From positions 1 through 34,855 of the IMG/VR virus record IMGVR_UViG_3300011116_001087: a stretch of 34,855 nucleotides of DNA. One strand, given 5' to 3'. Shown here one piece after another: positions 23,837 through 32,330 of the stretch. Numbering within the stretch: position 1 is the stretch's first letter; every line of letters starts with the position of its first letter. Source of the stretch: a virus. Under the pieces are notes generated by a model. That model searched no databases and had not been told where the DNA came from. It saw only the letters and a program-made list of their open reading frames with translations. Position numbers and translations under genes: made by a program.

Positions 23837-25267
23837 TCAGTGATTTGCGTTCAGCTTTGTAAGCTGAAATTTCTCTTTGCTCTTCTTGATTGCATCTCTA
23901 AAACTATTCAGTGTAGAATCTTGAAGTTTTTCACGTTCTTGATCCATTTCAACTTGTAGACCCTCTACTTCATCAGTAGACAAGATACGCATTTTGCTAC
24001 GAGCTGTGTCTACATGGACCTTGTATTGCAAACCGTCAATACCAAACCGGTTCTTGGCTACGAACAATGTACCAAGACCTGTTGCCTTTTGTGTGCTCAA
24101 ACGTTGTAGGCCAAGAACAAAGTCTGCTTCTGCTGCTTGGCCATATGATTCAGCCATGTTGGTAAGGTCTACAATATCACTCTTTGCACCATCCTTATTT
24201 GATTGCAAAGCGGTCCATACAGGGCAATCAAGCTCTTTAGCCATCTTACGAATTTCTTGAATCACATATTGCATCTCTAGCCGTGGCAATTCATAACGTT
24301 CTGTGCTGCGAATGATACCAGCATAATCGATCAATACAAGATCCGGTTTAACTCCCTTGTAGCTCATCTTCTCAATGTGAGCTTTAATTGTGTTGCAAGT
24401 AATGCTTCTTGCTGGGTATTCTTTGATGATAAGTCTGCCAAGCTGATCTTTGTGTGAATCAAAATATTCCTTAATCAAATCCTTTGCTTCGCTGCAATCA
24501 CTGGAATTGATTCCTGTTAGGTGAGAATCATAGCGAATGCCCACATAACGTTCATTAAGTTCCATCGTATAGTGATAAACGTTTTTGCCCTTCAATAGAG
24601 CTTGTGCTCCAAAGTGTGTGAGTAGGTGAGATTTACCTACACCAGAAGGAGCTACAACGATACCAATCTCTCCTGCTCCAAGTCCTCCAGCCATAACCTT
24701 TTTATCGTCTAGCTCAGGAATTCCTGTAGAGATTGGATGACGGAATGTTACTGAATAACGTGCATCAATATCGTTGTTATAATCATGACCGGGAGAAGAA
24801 GCCATACCCGCAGCAATAGCAGTCTTCATGATATCGATAACAGTTTCGTATTTGTCGGTAAGAATAATATCTACACTGTCAGACAACGCCTTCTTGAGCA
24901 TTTGTTGACGGCACCAAGTAAAAGCTTTTTCCTTTACCCATGGTAGATCATTTCCATTTTCATTCTTTACAACCTTTTGAAGAAACCCGTGGCATTGTTC
25001 ACGCAATACTAGATCTGTGTTGCTAGAAAGATCATCTTTAATAATTGTAAATAGAAGTTCATGGGTTGGGAACTCTTTGTAAGAGTTATAATAATTGATG
25101 TATTTTGAGGCAACGAGTTTTAGATACGCAGGTTCTAGGGCCTCATCGACGTTGAACACTTCAATAAACTGAGTTGCCCAGTTCCGATCAGTAAGAAGTG
25201 CTTGAAGCACCTTTTCTTGAAAGCTTTTGCCGAGATTGCCAAAGAAACCATGGTTGTTGGTTGACAT
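23837..25267 (-). CDS. DnaB/gp41-type replicative helicase
   Basis: A 476-residue RecA-fold hexameric helicase. Walker A is APSGVGKS (206-213), Walker B is PDLVLIDYAG with D314, followed by RLEMQYVIQEIRKMAKEL and a glutamine sensor in WTALQSNKD. The C-terminal motif FVAKNRFGIDG matches DnaB-family ends. The N-terminal ~170 residues are helical and probably bind primase. With the prim-pol gene at 2490 it would form the replisome core. The ribosome site is CTGGAG. It lies in the replication and nucleotide run between the exonuclease and nrdB. Confidence 0.92.
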   Translation of the reverse strand: MSTNNHGFFGNLGKSFQEKVLQALLTDRNWATQFIEVFNVDEALEPAYLKLVASKYINYYNSYKEFPTHELLFTIIKDDLSSNTDLVLREQCHGFLQKVVKNENGNDLPWVKEKAFTWCRQQMLKKALSDSVDIILTDKYETVIDIMKTAIAAGMASSPGHDYNNDIDARYSVTFRHPISTGIPELDDKKVMAGGLGAGEIGIVVAPSGVGKSHLLTHFGAQALLKGKNVYHYTMELNERYVGIRYDSHLTGINSSDCSEAKDLIKEYFDSHKDQLGRLIIKEYPARSITCNTIKAHIEKMSYKGVKPDLVLIDYAGIIRSTERYELPRLEMQYVIQEIRKMAKELDCPVWTALQSNKDGAKSDIVDLTNMAESYGQAAEADFVLGLQRLSTQKATGLGTLFVAKNRFGIDGLQYKVHVDTARSKMRILSTDEVEGLQVEMDQEREKLQDSTLNSFRDAIKKSKEKFQLTKLNANH

Positions 25268-25362
25268 ACTTGTTGTTCTCCAGTGAAAAATGTGACTAAC
25301 TTGTTTTTAGATCTTACTGTGGGGATATTCATTTTTAAAGAGGTTGCTTCGAGGTCACCTCC

Positions 25363-25395
25363 AAGGTTGGATAAGAGGTAAGTATAACCAACCTT
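25363..25395 (-). promoter_or_regulatory. Inverted repeat in the exonuclease-helicase gap
   Basis: AAGGTTGG (25363-25370) and CCAACCTT (25388-25395) form an eight-base stem around 17 bases in the 136-base gap ahead of the helicase gene. No T-run follows on the minus strand, so it is more likely a leader structure or binding site than a terminator. The gap may also hold an internal promoter, which I could not define. Confidence 0.35.
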
Positions 25396-25403
25396 TGAGA
25401 TCA

Positions 25404-26408
25404 CTAAGAATGTCTGACTAGTGTTTTTGCCACTGAAAACGCCAAATCAAGGTCTTGTGTCAACGGGATATCCGCTGCCATAAACGTTTTGATAAAATCC
25501 AACCGATTACAAACCGGTTTGAAATTTTCTAATTTGTAGTCCACCTTTGCAATCTGCGAAGCAGCTAAACATGATGTGTCCAAATACATCAGTTTCCAGT
25601 TGCGTTCAACTGTTGCTATCTCTCTTAGAATGTCTCCATAACATTTTGGAGGCTTCTTGGAGGCGCTAATAGCCCCAGCAGAGGCTTCTTTAATCCAAGA
25701 TAGGTCAAGGTCTATATCGGTTCTTGCAACGTCAGGAAAACGTCCTGCGACCGTTTTAAGACCTACCCCTGAAACCCCATCAAGATTATCTGAAGGATCA
25801 CCAGCAACTGCTCTTGCAAGGGTAATGTTTCTTGGTGATATACCAAACTTTTCAAGAATATACGCTTCATCAATCAAGATCTTTCTTGCTGGATCATAGA
25901 TCCTAATCGTTTTATCTTCCAACAATTGATAAAAGTCTTTATCGCTGCTAACCACAATTTTTGTTTGAGAACTATTCTGTAGTTTACGTTTAACAATATA
26001 AGCAATAATATCATCACATTCGGTATCTGGAACGTATACCTGACAAATTGGCAAGTTTCCAAGAGCCTTTGCAAGTAGTTGAAGTTGAAATACTTTGTTC
26101 TTTGCATCTGCGTTGGGTGTTACTCTTCCATCTGCACGATAAATTGTTTGCAAAGCTTTGTTTGTTGCACGATTCGCTTTGTACTCAGAAAAGATGTGTT
26201 TCCTTCTTGGTGATGGACCACCTTGTTCCCACACAACAATAACCTGATCTGGATGGAGAAGTGAGATTAAACTTCCGACTCCACGAATGAAGCCAACAAC
26301 TCCTCCAACAAGTTCTCCCGTAGAACTCATAGATTCATTGACCATAAAGTGTCGTAAAAAAAAATTTAAACCATCAATAACAATGATAGGTTTTTCAATC
26401 GTACTCAT
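25404..26408 (-). CDS. 5'-3' exonuclease (FEN/PIN fold)
   Basis: A 334-residue flap-nuclease-type protein. Acidic metal-site motifs are VIDGLNFFLRH (D12), the PDTECDDIIAY stretch, and VVSSDKDFYQLL. A helix-hairpin-helix with DPSDNLDGVSGVGLKTV (~208-225) follows. RRKHIFSEYKANR is the typical arch segment. The family removes RNA primers and flaps, as T4 RNase H does. It begins in an ATGA overlap with the upstream unknown gene. Confidence 0.92.
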   Translation of the reverse strand: MSTIEKPIIVIDGLNFFLRHFMVNESMSSTGELVGGVVGFIRGVGSLISLLHPDQVIVVWEQGGPSPRRKHIFSEYKANRATNKALQTIYRADGRVTPNADAKNKVFQLQLLAKALGNLPICQVYVPDTECDDIIAYIVKRKLQNSSQTKIVVSSDKDFYQLLEDKTIRIYDPARKILIDEAYILEKFGISPRNITLARAVAGDPSDNLDGVSGVGLKTVAGRFPDVARTDIDLDLSWIKEASAGAISASKKPPKCYGDILREIATVERNWKLMYLDTSCLAASQIAKVDYKLENFKPVCNRLDFIKTFMAADIPLTQDLDLAFSVAKTLVRHS

Positions 26409-26908
26409 ATTAGTTCTGCTTTTCTATTAACTCTATCTTCTGTTTCCAGTACCAAAAACCCGATTCTTCCATCTATCAAAAGAACCTTGGTGTATAGATT
26501 ATTGTATTTTCTATCCTTTGACCCATTAACACGACAAACCATAAATTCTCCAAGATGTACTCCAATTGGAGCACCTTGTTTGAATTCAATAAACTCATAC
26601 CCTCTCCATTCGTTCCAAGGATCTTGAATTAAACAGTTTGCAATGCCTTTTTCCTTGATCTCTGCTTGTAGATAAGTCCTAACCCATTCTGGTTTTTTAG
26701 AGTCGAGATAAAACATAGTACGAATTACAGGGCAATCAAAATTTGGAACAGGATAATGCCATCCATCTAGATTGAGTGTTGCAACCCGTGGTGCAGAAGT
26801 TTGCTTGTCCGAAGGTGAAGGATTGTTTTCAAGTTTAAAAGGCTCAACAGTCAACCCTTGAATCAAAATCCCAGGTTCAATGTTATGGATTATTTCTTTA
26901 ATCAACAT
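26405..26908 (-). CDS. Hypothetical protein in the replication run, 167 aa
   Basis: An unrecognised protein with a beta-rich look (GILIQGLTVEPFKL, YTKVLLIDGRIGFLVLETEDR) and an aromatic segment (DPWNEWRGYEFIEF). It starts five bases after the dut stop and overlaps the exonuclease start by four bases, so it is translated with both. Its tight location suggests a replication or recombination accessory role, but no motif proves it. Confidence 0.75.
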   Translation of the reverse strand: MLIKEIIHNIEPGILIQGLTVEPFKLENNPSPSDKQTSAPRVATLNLDGWHYPVPNFDCPVIRTMFYLDSKKPEWVRTYLQAEIKEKGIANCLIQDPWNEWRGYEFIEFKQGAPIGVHLGEFMVCRVNGSKDRKYNNLYTKVLLIDGRIGFLVLETEDRVNRKAELI

Positions 26909-26913
26909 GTCTA

Positions 26914-27396
26914 TCAGCGACCAGTGCTTCCAAATCCACCTTCGCCACGGTCTGTTTCTTCAACCGTATCCGTTTCTACAAACTTAACCTTGGTACATGG
27001 ACCATTCCCAATAATCATTTGAACGACCAACTGTGCGACACGTTCCCCTTGTTTAATATGATATGGCTCTTTACCCATATTGGCAAGAACAACGTTAATC
27101 TCCCCTCGGTAGTTCCTGTCAACTGTTCCCGTCACTGGGAACACAAGCTTCCTAGAAAGGCCAGAGCGTGAGCGAACATCAAGATAATATTGGTTGCCTT
27201 CGTTATCCATAAGCGGGCACCGTGCAAGTTGAAGTCCTGTACGAACCATTGAAACTGTTCCCGGTTCTAGTGTTTGATCTTCCACTGCATGTAGATCAAA
27301 ACCAGCATCACCTTGCTCATGAGCACATTTTGGAAGTTGTGCGTTTGGATGTACTTTTACAAAACTAAAAATGAAGTCATTACGAATATATGCCAT
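26914..27396 (-). CDS. dut: dUTPase
   Basis: A 160-residue trimeric dUTPase that hydrolyses dUTP to dUMP, feeding ThyA. The five family motifs are present: DAGFDLHA (30-37), RSRSGLSRK (75-83), TGTVDRNYRGEI (89-100), GERVAQLVV and the C-terminal RGEGGFGSTGR. Start 27396 is preferred over the upstream ATG at 27444 because AGGAG lies directly before it and the protein then has family length. It leads the run ending at nrdA. Confidence 0.96.
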   Translation of the reverse strand: MAYIRNDFIFSFVKVHPNAQLPKCAHEQGDAGFDLHAVEDQTLEPGTVSMVRTGLQLARCPLMDNEGNQYYLDVRSRSGLSRKLVFPVTGTVDRNYRGEINVVLANMGKEPYHIKQGERVAQLVVQMIIGNGPCTKVKFVETDTVEETDRGEGGFGSTGR

Positions 27397-27452
27397 GTGT
27401 GTCTCCTGTAGACATAAGATACCAGGACATAATCTACGAATCAAACAAATAG

Positions 27453-27480
27453 AAAAGGCCGGATACTTTCGTATCCGGCC
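27453..27480 (-). terminator. Rho-independent terminator after the MoxR gene
   Basis: On the minus strand the ten-base stem GGCCGGATAC / GTATCCGGCC (27457-27466 with 27471-27480, loop GAAA on that strand) is followed by TTTTCTATTT. It lies 24 bases past the MoxR stop and ahead of dut, separating two transcription units. Confidence 0.92.
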
Positions 27481-27504
27481 CTATTCAGTTATTATGGTTT
27501 AATA

Positions 27505-28788
27505 TCAAACCTTGCGAGTGCGAGCCTTAACGGGAACAGCGGGCTTTGCAGGAACGGGGGCAGGAGCAGGAGTCGCCTTCGGAGTACCGTGCGTGGACTC
27601 CACGAGGAGTTTCCTAATCTGCGGGTGAATAGGAATCAGATTCTCCATGACGTTCTGACCAAGACCCTTCCAACAAGTGAAACGAACCTCGGCAGGAGCC
27701 TCCTTGAAAAACTTAACAAACTCTTCACGCTCCGCAGGAGTCATGATGTGCTTCGCCAGATGATGATTCATCTTTGCCATAATATCTACAAACTTCGCAT
27801 TACGCTTTACATCATCCTTCGGCAGACGCTTCGAACAAGCATTCCAATCCATAAGAACATCAGCAGCAGAGATATCAGCGGCACGCTCCTTCATAAAGTT
27901 CCAAAACTTCGCCGCTCCCTCGGTGCCAACCATGCTCGCAGTCATGTGATAAAACACGGGATCATTGCACTGATCATACAGACCTGCTTGCTGGAGCTCC
28001 GCATCAAGGTTACCCCAAGCACGACGATCCGGCGTCTTCGTGTTCGGCTCAGCAAGACCTTTGTGCTCCAGAAGACGCTCGTTGCTGCGAATAAACTCCA
28101 CAAGGGCTTCGTGGCAGTTCGTAGCCGCCCAAGAAAGCCAATCCTGCACCGTAGGTTCAAGATCAACCACAGCATAACGGCTCAGAGCAGCAGGATCCAT
28201 CGGCTGAACGTCATACGCATCACCGACATTCACCGCAACCATCACACGAGAACCCTCATGGAGCAGGTTGCCATCAAAAGCCTTGCTATCCGCAAGCTGA
28301 AACGTAGCTTGCTCAACACCCTTAATTGCACGATTCAACTCGTCCAAGAAGAGGACGCAGGGGAACTCACAAGCCGTGAGAAGCCACTCAACCGCACGAA
28401 ACACCGTACCACCCCGATTACCCTCGAAAGGAATACCCGTGATATCACCCTCGGTCATCTGGGACAGACGACGCTCAACGACGGGAACGCCCATGTCATA
28501 ATGCCAGATGTTGCGGGGGCAACCATCATACTTTGCATTAGTAGCATTTGCCTTCCAAAAGGAAGCAACCATCTTGACAAAACCAGAATCCTTAGCGAGA
28601 GCAGCAGAAACCCGCTCACAGACACCGGGATCACGGTAAGCGTCATGGCGCAGATCACCAGCAATCTGATAAACAACCTGTGACTTTCCAATGCCGTGTC
28701 GGCCACGGAGCATGGTCGCCCGAGAGGACGAGAAACGGGTGAAAAGCTTCTTGGTGGTGGCGATATCGAGCGAGAGAGCGGAAGTCAT
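27505..28788 (-). CDS. MoxR-type AAA+ ATPase
   Basis: A 427-residue ATPase with Walker A GRHGIGKS (29-36), Walker B CVLFLDELNRA (D149, E150), and the MoxR-style DPAALSRYAVVDL region, including an AAA arginine. The C-terminal ~40 residues are Pro/Ala/Lys-rich (PAPAPVPAKPAVPVKARTRK). MoxR ATPases usually work as chaperones with VWA-domain partners; such a partner is encoded upstream at 29108. Codon use is GC-richer than in flanking genes. It has its own promoter, AAGGA ribosome site and terminator. Confidence 0.9.
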   Translation of the reverse strand: MTSALSLDIATTKKLFTRFSSSRATMLRGRHGIGKSQVVYQIAGDLRHDAYRDPGVCERVSAALAKDSGFVKMVASFWKANATNAKYDGCPRNIWHYDMGVPVVERRLSQMTEGDITGIPFEGNRGGTVFRAVEWLLTACEFPCVLFLDELNRAIKGVEQATFQLADSKAFDGNLLHEGSRVMVAVNVGDAYDVQPMDPAALSRYAVVDLEPTVQDWLSWAATNCHEALVEFIRSNERLLEHKGLAEPNTKTPDRRAWGNLDAELQQAGLYDQCNDPVFYHMTASMVGTEGAAKFWNFMKERAADISAADVLMDWNACSKRLPKDDVKRNAKFVDIMAKMNHHLAKHIMTPAEREEFVKFFKEAPAEVRFTCWKGLGQNVMENLIPIHPQIRKLLVESTHGTPKATPAPAPVPAKPAVPVKARTRKV

Positions 28789-28817
28789 GTTGTTGTTTCC
28801 TTAACCTTTCTAGAACT

Positions 28818-28846
28818 AGTATAGCAGGGTGGTTTGATATTCTAAA
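28818..28846 (-). promoter_or_regulatory. Sigma-70-like promoter for the MoxR gene
   Basis: On the minus strand TTTAGA (28841-28846), a 17-base spacer and TGC-TATACT (28818-28823) form a good host-type promoter with an extended -10. Predicted transcription would start about 20 bases ahead of the AAGGA ribosome site. This suggests early expression by host polymerase. Confidence 0.7.
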
Positions 28847-28879
28847 CCTTATTATTTTCTTTTTTCTTTTTCGGGAAAA

Positions 28880-29092
28880 CTAGGGACTTTCTGCGGTGAG
28901 CCAGTTCCAGCCGTTGAGTTCCTCTTCATTAGCAAGATCGTGAGCAAAGTCTACCGCAGCGTTACGATGGGCAGGACTACAAACCTCGCAAACAAAAGAA
29001 ACTGGAACATCGCTGATATACAGCATTGCACCGGAACGCATGATTCCGCATTTATCGCAACAACTCTTTTCGGGCCAATAATGACGAAACAT
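28880..29092 (-). CDS. Small zinc-binding protein, 70 aa
   Basis: Two CxxC pairs (CDKC at ~12-15 and CEVC at ~35-38) likely bind one zinc ion, followed by a short helix (AAVDFAHDLANEEEL) and a Trp-rich end. AAGGAGATAACC ahead of the ATG is an excellent ribosome site. It sits between the VWA gene (15 bases upstream) and the MoxR gene, so it is probably part of the same functional set. No named family was recognised. Confidence 0.8.
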   Translation of the reverse strand: MFRHYWPEKSCCDKCGIMRSGAMLYISDVPVSFVCEVCSPAHRNAAVDFAHDLANEEELNGWNWLTAESP

Positions 29093-29107
29093 TGGTTATC
29101 TCCTTTT

Positions 29108-30439
29108 TCACGCACGCTTCACGGTCTTGTCCTTAGCACCCATTTTCACAACCAAGTCACCGGGGCGAGCCGCAGACATATCTCCAGTTTCCGTAATAAT
29201 CCACATAACCTTGGTTCCCACAACGGCACCCATCTTAGGAGCATAACCGTCTGTCATAATAAGTACAGCACTGTACTTGCCTCGACGCTTAGGATCGTTC
29301 ACATAACGACGAACTGCATCAAAATCTGTACCACCGCAGCGAGTGCGCTGCCACTTGAAGTTTTGACCATTCTTGACACTCTGAAGACTCTTTTCGTCCA
29401 TCTCTGTATCAAAGTTAATCACATCAAGCTGACCTTCCTTGCTGGCAGCAAAAGCCTCTGCAAGAAACCGCTGAACATCGTCATCGCCAACAGACCCAGA
29501 CTGATCAATGGCACAGAGAACGTTGGCAACAGTGGTACGCTTCACACCGGGAAAAGCATAAGGCATACGCTTGTTAATACGCTTGACGGTGCTGTACCGA
29601 TCCATCGAACGAGTACGGCCAAGGAACATGCGAAGAATAGCCTTCCAATCAAGTTCATTCTTCAACATCGCCTCAAGAGTAGCAGCAATCTCTGAGGGAA
29701 TGGTGCCCCACTTAGCAGAACGTTGTGCATTCTTAACGCCAGCCTCAAGCATTTCCTTGGCGTTGTTCTTAAGAATGTCCTTTACCTCGTCAGGAACATC
29801 ACCAAAGCCACCGTGAGAATCAAGAGTCTCACCGTTCTCATTGCCGATCTGGAGTTCGTAATCCGCATCATCACCACTAGACTTGGACTCCGCATATTGC
29901 TTCAAACGATTAAAATAATAATCGGTACTCTCAAGCTTAGGGAAACCCTTGATAAGAGCAGCAAGTTGGGGGTCATCGGTCTTGGGGGCACGCCCCGGCA
30001 TAAGACAGAAATCGGGCAAACGAGACTCTCCGATAATACTATTAATCGCAAGATCAGCAGCAATGTTAAAAATCTTGGCATCACGCTTGTTAGCGGGAGC
30101 ACGCTCTGCAATATGCCCAAAAGCAATATGCAGAATTTCGTGAATAATCACACCAACCTTATGTGCATAAGGCAATGAACGCATGAAATCGGGATTATAA
30201 CCAAGGTGAATATTGGCTTCCTTATCGGAGGCAACGTAAGCGGTATCCACATTCCAGTTCTGAACCTTGGGAGTTCGCATAGAGATTTCGCTGGAGAAGG
30301 GCTCAGAGTGAAGCACTTGTACAAGAGCGGTATCAATACGGTACTCGTCAGGGTTCACGGCGGGATCGGGCTCATGGCGCACAGAATCCCGAATAGAAGA
30401 GTGAACCTTGTCGTTCTCGGTGCTGGTGTTGTTGCTCAT
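29108..30439 (-). CDS. Metallopeptidase-like/VWA-like protein (DUF2201 type)
   Basis: A 443-residue protein. The N-terminal part has a zinc metallopeptidase motif HEILH (100-104, in GVIIHEILHIAFGH) followed by a helical region. An acidic central linker follows. The C-terminal VWA-like domain has a MIDAS-type D312-x-S314-x-S316 (AIDQSGSVG), then GGTDFDAVRRYV and IMTDGYAP. This two-domain layout matches DUF2201 proteins, which are usually paired with MoxR ATPases, as here. Codon use is GC-richer than that of neighbours. The target is unknown. Confidence 0.88.
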   Translation of the reverse strand: MSNNTSTENDKVHSSIRDSVRHEPDPAVNPDEYRIDTALVQVLHSEPFSSEISMRTPKVQNWNVDTAYVASDKEANIHLGYNPDFMRSLPYAHKVGVIIHEILHIAFGHIAERAPANKRDAKIFNIAADLAINSIIGESRLPDFCLMPGRAPKTDDPQLAALIKGFPKLESTDYYFNRLKQYAESKSSGDDADYELQIGNENGETLDSHGGFGDVPDEVKDILKNNAKEMLEAGVKNAQRSAKWGTIPSEIAATLEAMLKNELDWKAILRMFLGRTRSMDRYSTVKRINKRMPYAFPGVKRTTVANVLCAIDQSGSVGDDDVQRFLAEAFAASKEGQLDVINFDTEMDEKSLQSVKNGQNFKWQRTRCGGTDFDAVRRYVNDPKRRGKYSAVLIMTDGYAPKMGAVVGTKVMWIITETGDMSAARPGDLVVKMGAKDKTVKRA

Positions 30440-30455
30440 ACCCCTACAATAAAAT

Positions 30456-30498
30456 ATCGACGAGAAAAAGTAAAGACATTATTTTTCTTCTCGTCGAT
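30456..30498 (-). promoter_or_regulatory. Long inverted repeat upstream of the VWA gene
   Basis: ATCGACGAGAA (30456-30466) and TTCTCGTCGAT (30488-30498) are perfect 11-base inverted arms with a 21-base AT-rich spacer, ending 17 bases ahead of the VWA start. It may be a paired operator or a stem-loop in the leader. The repeat is GC-richer than its surroundings, so chance is unlikely. Confidence 0.55.
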
Positions 30499-30567
30499 TT
30501 CTTTGTTTTTTAGGGTTTTTAGGATTTCAGCTAACGCTGACTGTTACAGACGCTTGGGTTTCTCCAC

Positions 30568-30603
30568 GTAGAACACCGGAAAAAAGGTGTCAAGGGGTTC
30601 TAC
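30568..30603 (+). promoter_or_regulatory. Leader hairpin before the membrane metallopeptidase gene
   Basis: GTAGAAC (30568-30574) pairs with GTTCTAC (30597-30603), and an alternative inner ACACC (30573-30577) / GGTGT (30586-30590) is available. The stem holds the only purine-rich ribosome site (AAGGGG, 30592-30597) ahead of the ATG at 30612. Folding would therefore cover it, suggesting translational control. Confidence 0.45.
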
Positions 30604-30611
30604 TTATTTTT

Positions 30612-31313
30612 ATGGACACATCAAAAGCACCCAATCTTTCCCCTGATATTTTAGATTATCTTTCCGACTACTACAAACTCCACGGTTTTGGTATGAATGT
30701 TATGTCAAAGAGTTCCTCAAAACTAATGAAAGCAATAGGGTGGTTGTTCGGAGTAACAAAAATATCACCAGATTTTATGGATCATTATATCACAACGATT
30801 GGAAACACTGTTTACGTTCCAGATCATTTACTTCGTGATCCTGACGAAAACCTGTTGCGTGTACTCGTACATGAAGGAGTACATATCTATGACTCAAACA
30901 AGCTAACAGGACCAGTTTTTAAGTTCCTTTATCTGTTTCCTCAATCCCTTGCCGTTTTTTCTTTATTGAGCTTTCTAGCTTTTTGGAAAATTGGATTTTT
31001 GTGGTGTTTGTTGTTTCTTTTAGGACTTGCACCTTTGCCTGCACCGGGACGTTATTATTTTGAACTAAGAGCATACCGTACCAGCGTTTTATTTGCACGT
31101 AAATGTGATTTTTGGAAAGATGAACAAATGGTTTCAATCTATGAATGGATTGAAAAACAAATGACAACAAGCCTTTACTATTGGACTTGGCCATTTCCAA
31201 ACATGGTAAGAAAACATTTAAAAGATGAAACTTGGATAGGTTCCGGTGTATACAAACCTATTTTTAACTGGGTTGTTATGCGGAATGTCAAGAAGAAATA
31301 TCGTAATCTTTGA
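30612..31313 (+). CDS. Membrane-bound zinc metallopeptidase-like protein
   Basis: A 233-residue protein with HEGVH at 87-91, a zincin HExxH motif, and a possible third ligand E151 in RYYFELRAYRT. Two hydrophobic spans (~103-123 and ~125-142) lie between these, so the active site would be at a membrane face. The C-terminus is basic and aromatic (YYWTWPFPNM, NVKKKYRNL). No named family was recognised. Host envelope or lysis roles are possible. An alternative is an inactive zincin. Confidence 0.75.
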   Translation: MDTSKAPNLSPDILDYLSDYYKLHGFGMNVMSKSSSKLMKAIGWLFGVTKISPDFMDHYITTIGNTVYVPDHLLRDPDENLLRVLVHEGVHIYDSNKLTGPVFKFLYLFPQSLAVFSLLSFLAFWKIGFLWCLLFLLGLAPLPAPGRYYFELRAYRTSVLFARKCDFWKDEQMVSIYEWIEKQMTTSLYYWTWPFPNMVRKHLKDETWIGSGVYKPIFNWVVMRNVKKKYRNL

Positions 31314-31390
31314 GAGAAAACTGTTTTAACAATCTTCTCTTCTTCTCTTCTTGGTTATCCTCCACAGTTGATTATATTTATTCTATAAAA

Positions 31391-31927
31391 ATGAAGAAAA
31401 CAACACCGACTCAATACAGTTTGTTAGCCAAGATAATCAATGAAGAAATTGACATGTTTCTTGATTTGATCAACGAACAAGGTATGCCTCCTGCTGGACC
31501 TCCAGCAACCCCGCCAGCAACCCCGCCAGCATCTCCAGAAGGCTCAGGAGAGGCAGGAAATAAAGAAGATGAAAAGGAACCCGCAAACGAGGGAGAAGAG
31601 CTTGCAAAAAGCTTGTCGGGTAAAACAGAGCGTGATATTCGCAAGACAATTCTTAGTTACTCTCAAAAGGGTGATAAGAGAGAGCTTGTTTCTGCGTTTT
31701 TAGAATTTTTTGAAGAGAACAAAAACGATCCAGATAAAGTTCCACCAAATCTAAAAAAAGTTGTTGATCAGTTAGAAAACGAAGGGTTTAAGTTGCCACA
31801 GCCCAAAGAACCAGAGGCAGAAGAACAAAGTCAACCGGCGCAAGTTTCTGAAGGTTCTGAACTACAAAAGAGTTTGCGAGAATATTTACACTATAGAAAA
31901 CTCTATATAAGAAGTGGTGGTAAGTAA
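31391..31927 (+). CDS. Charged, partly disordered protein, 178 aa
   Basis: Start 31391 is chosen as the first ATG; upstream in-frame codons offer only TTG and there is no ribosome site. A helical N-terminus (YSLLAKIINEEIDMFLDLINEQ in two parts) leads to a PPATPPATPPA repeat (~33-45), an acidic stretch and a helical middle (TERDIRKTILSYS, ELVSAFLEFFEEN). It is followed by two similarly small genes, all in one run. The leader and charge pattern resemble scaffold or internal virion proteins; this is inference. Confidence 0.65.
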   Translation: MKKTTPTQYSLLAKIINEEIDMFLDLINEQGMPPAGPPATPPATPPASPEGSGEAGNKEDEKEPANEGEELAKSLSGKTERDIRKTILSYSQKGDKRELVSAFLEFFEENKNDPDKVPPNLKKVVDQLENEGFKLPQPKEPEAEEQSQPAQVSEGSELQKSLREYLHYRKLYIRSGGK

Positions 31928-31928
31928 T

Positions 31929-32330
31929 ATGGCCTTAACAAAACAAAAACTAAAAAAAATCATAAAAGAATGTGCTTGTGAAGCAATGAAAGACATGGAA
32001 GGACCAGAAATGGGAATGTCTTCGCCAGCTTCTATAAAAGTTGTCAAACTTGGTCCAATGATGGATAATATGGGATCAGAAGATGTTCACGGTTTGTTTC
32101 CCGGCATGAGCCATCGAGATCATGAACAACATGGTGGTCGTGGTCAGGAACTGGGTATGGTTCGTGGAAATCTTCTTAGAATGGCAGACAAAGCTATGGA
32201 AATCCGTGATCTAGCTGATGCTATTGATGAAGATGATGAATGGGTTCGTGAAAAGGTTGCTATTGCAGCAGCTATGGTTGATTCAATTCACGGCTTTCTG
32301 AAATACAACAAGGATGATAAACAATCATGA
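31929..32330 (+). CDS. Small charged protein with LK.IIKE leader, 133 aa
   Basis: MALTKQKLKKIIKECACEAM is the leader-type amphipathic helix. A Met/Gly-rich region (GPEMGMSSPA, GPMMDNMGS) and a His-rich patch (HRDHEQHGG) follow, then a helical, acidic C-terminus (ADAIDEDDEWVREKVAIAAAM). It begins one base after the previous stop and overlaps the next start by ATGA. The function is unknown. Confidence 0.7.
   Translation: MALTKQKLKKIIKECACEAMKDMEGPEMGMSSPASIKVVKLGPMMDNMGSEDVHGLFPGMSHRDHEQHGGRGQELGMVRGNLLRMADKAMEIRDLADAIDEDDEWVREKVAIAAAMVDSIHGFLKYNKDDKQS

Noticed and set aside
27397-27444. N-terminal extension of dUTPase from ATG 27444
   Set aside because: The added residues are unlike the family, and AGGAG sits directly before ATG 27396.
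27589-28683. Long open frame on the plus strand opposite the MoxR gene (364 codons)
   Set aside because: It is antisense to a clear AAA+ ATPase, has no domain-like sequence and no ribosome site. It is open because of the biased codons of the real gene.
28940-30178. Several open frames on the plus strand opposite the VWA gene
   Set aside because: All lie antisense to a protein with a zinc motif and MIDAS motif; their translations look like random Leu/Ile/Arg/Thr-rich shadow sequence.
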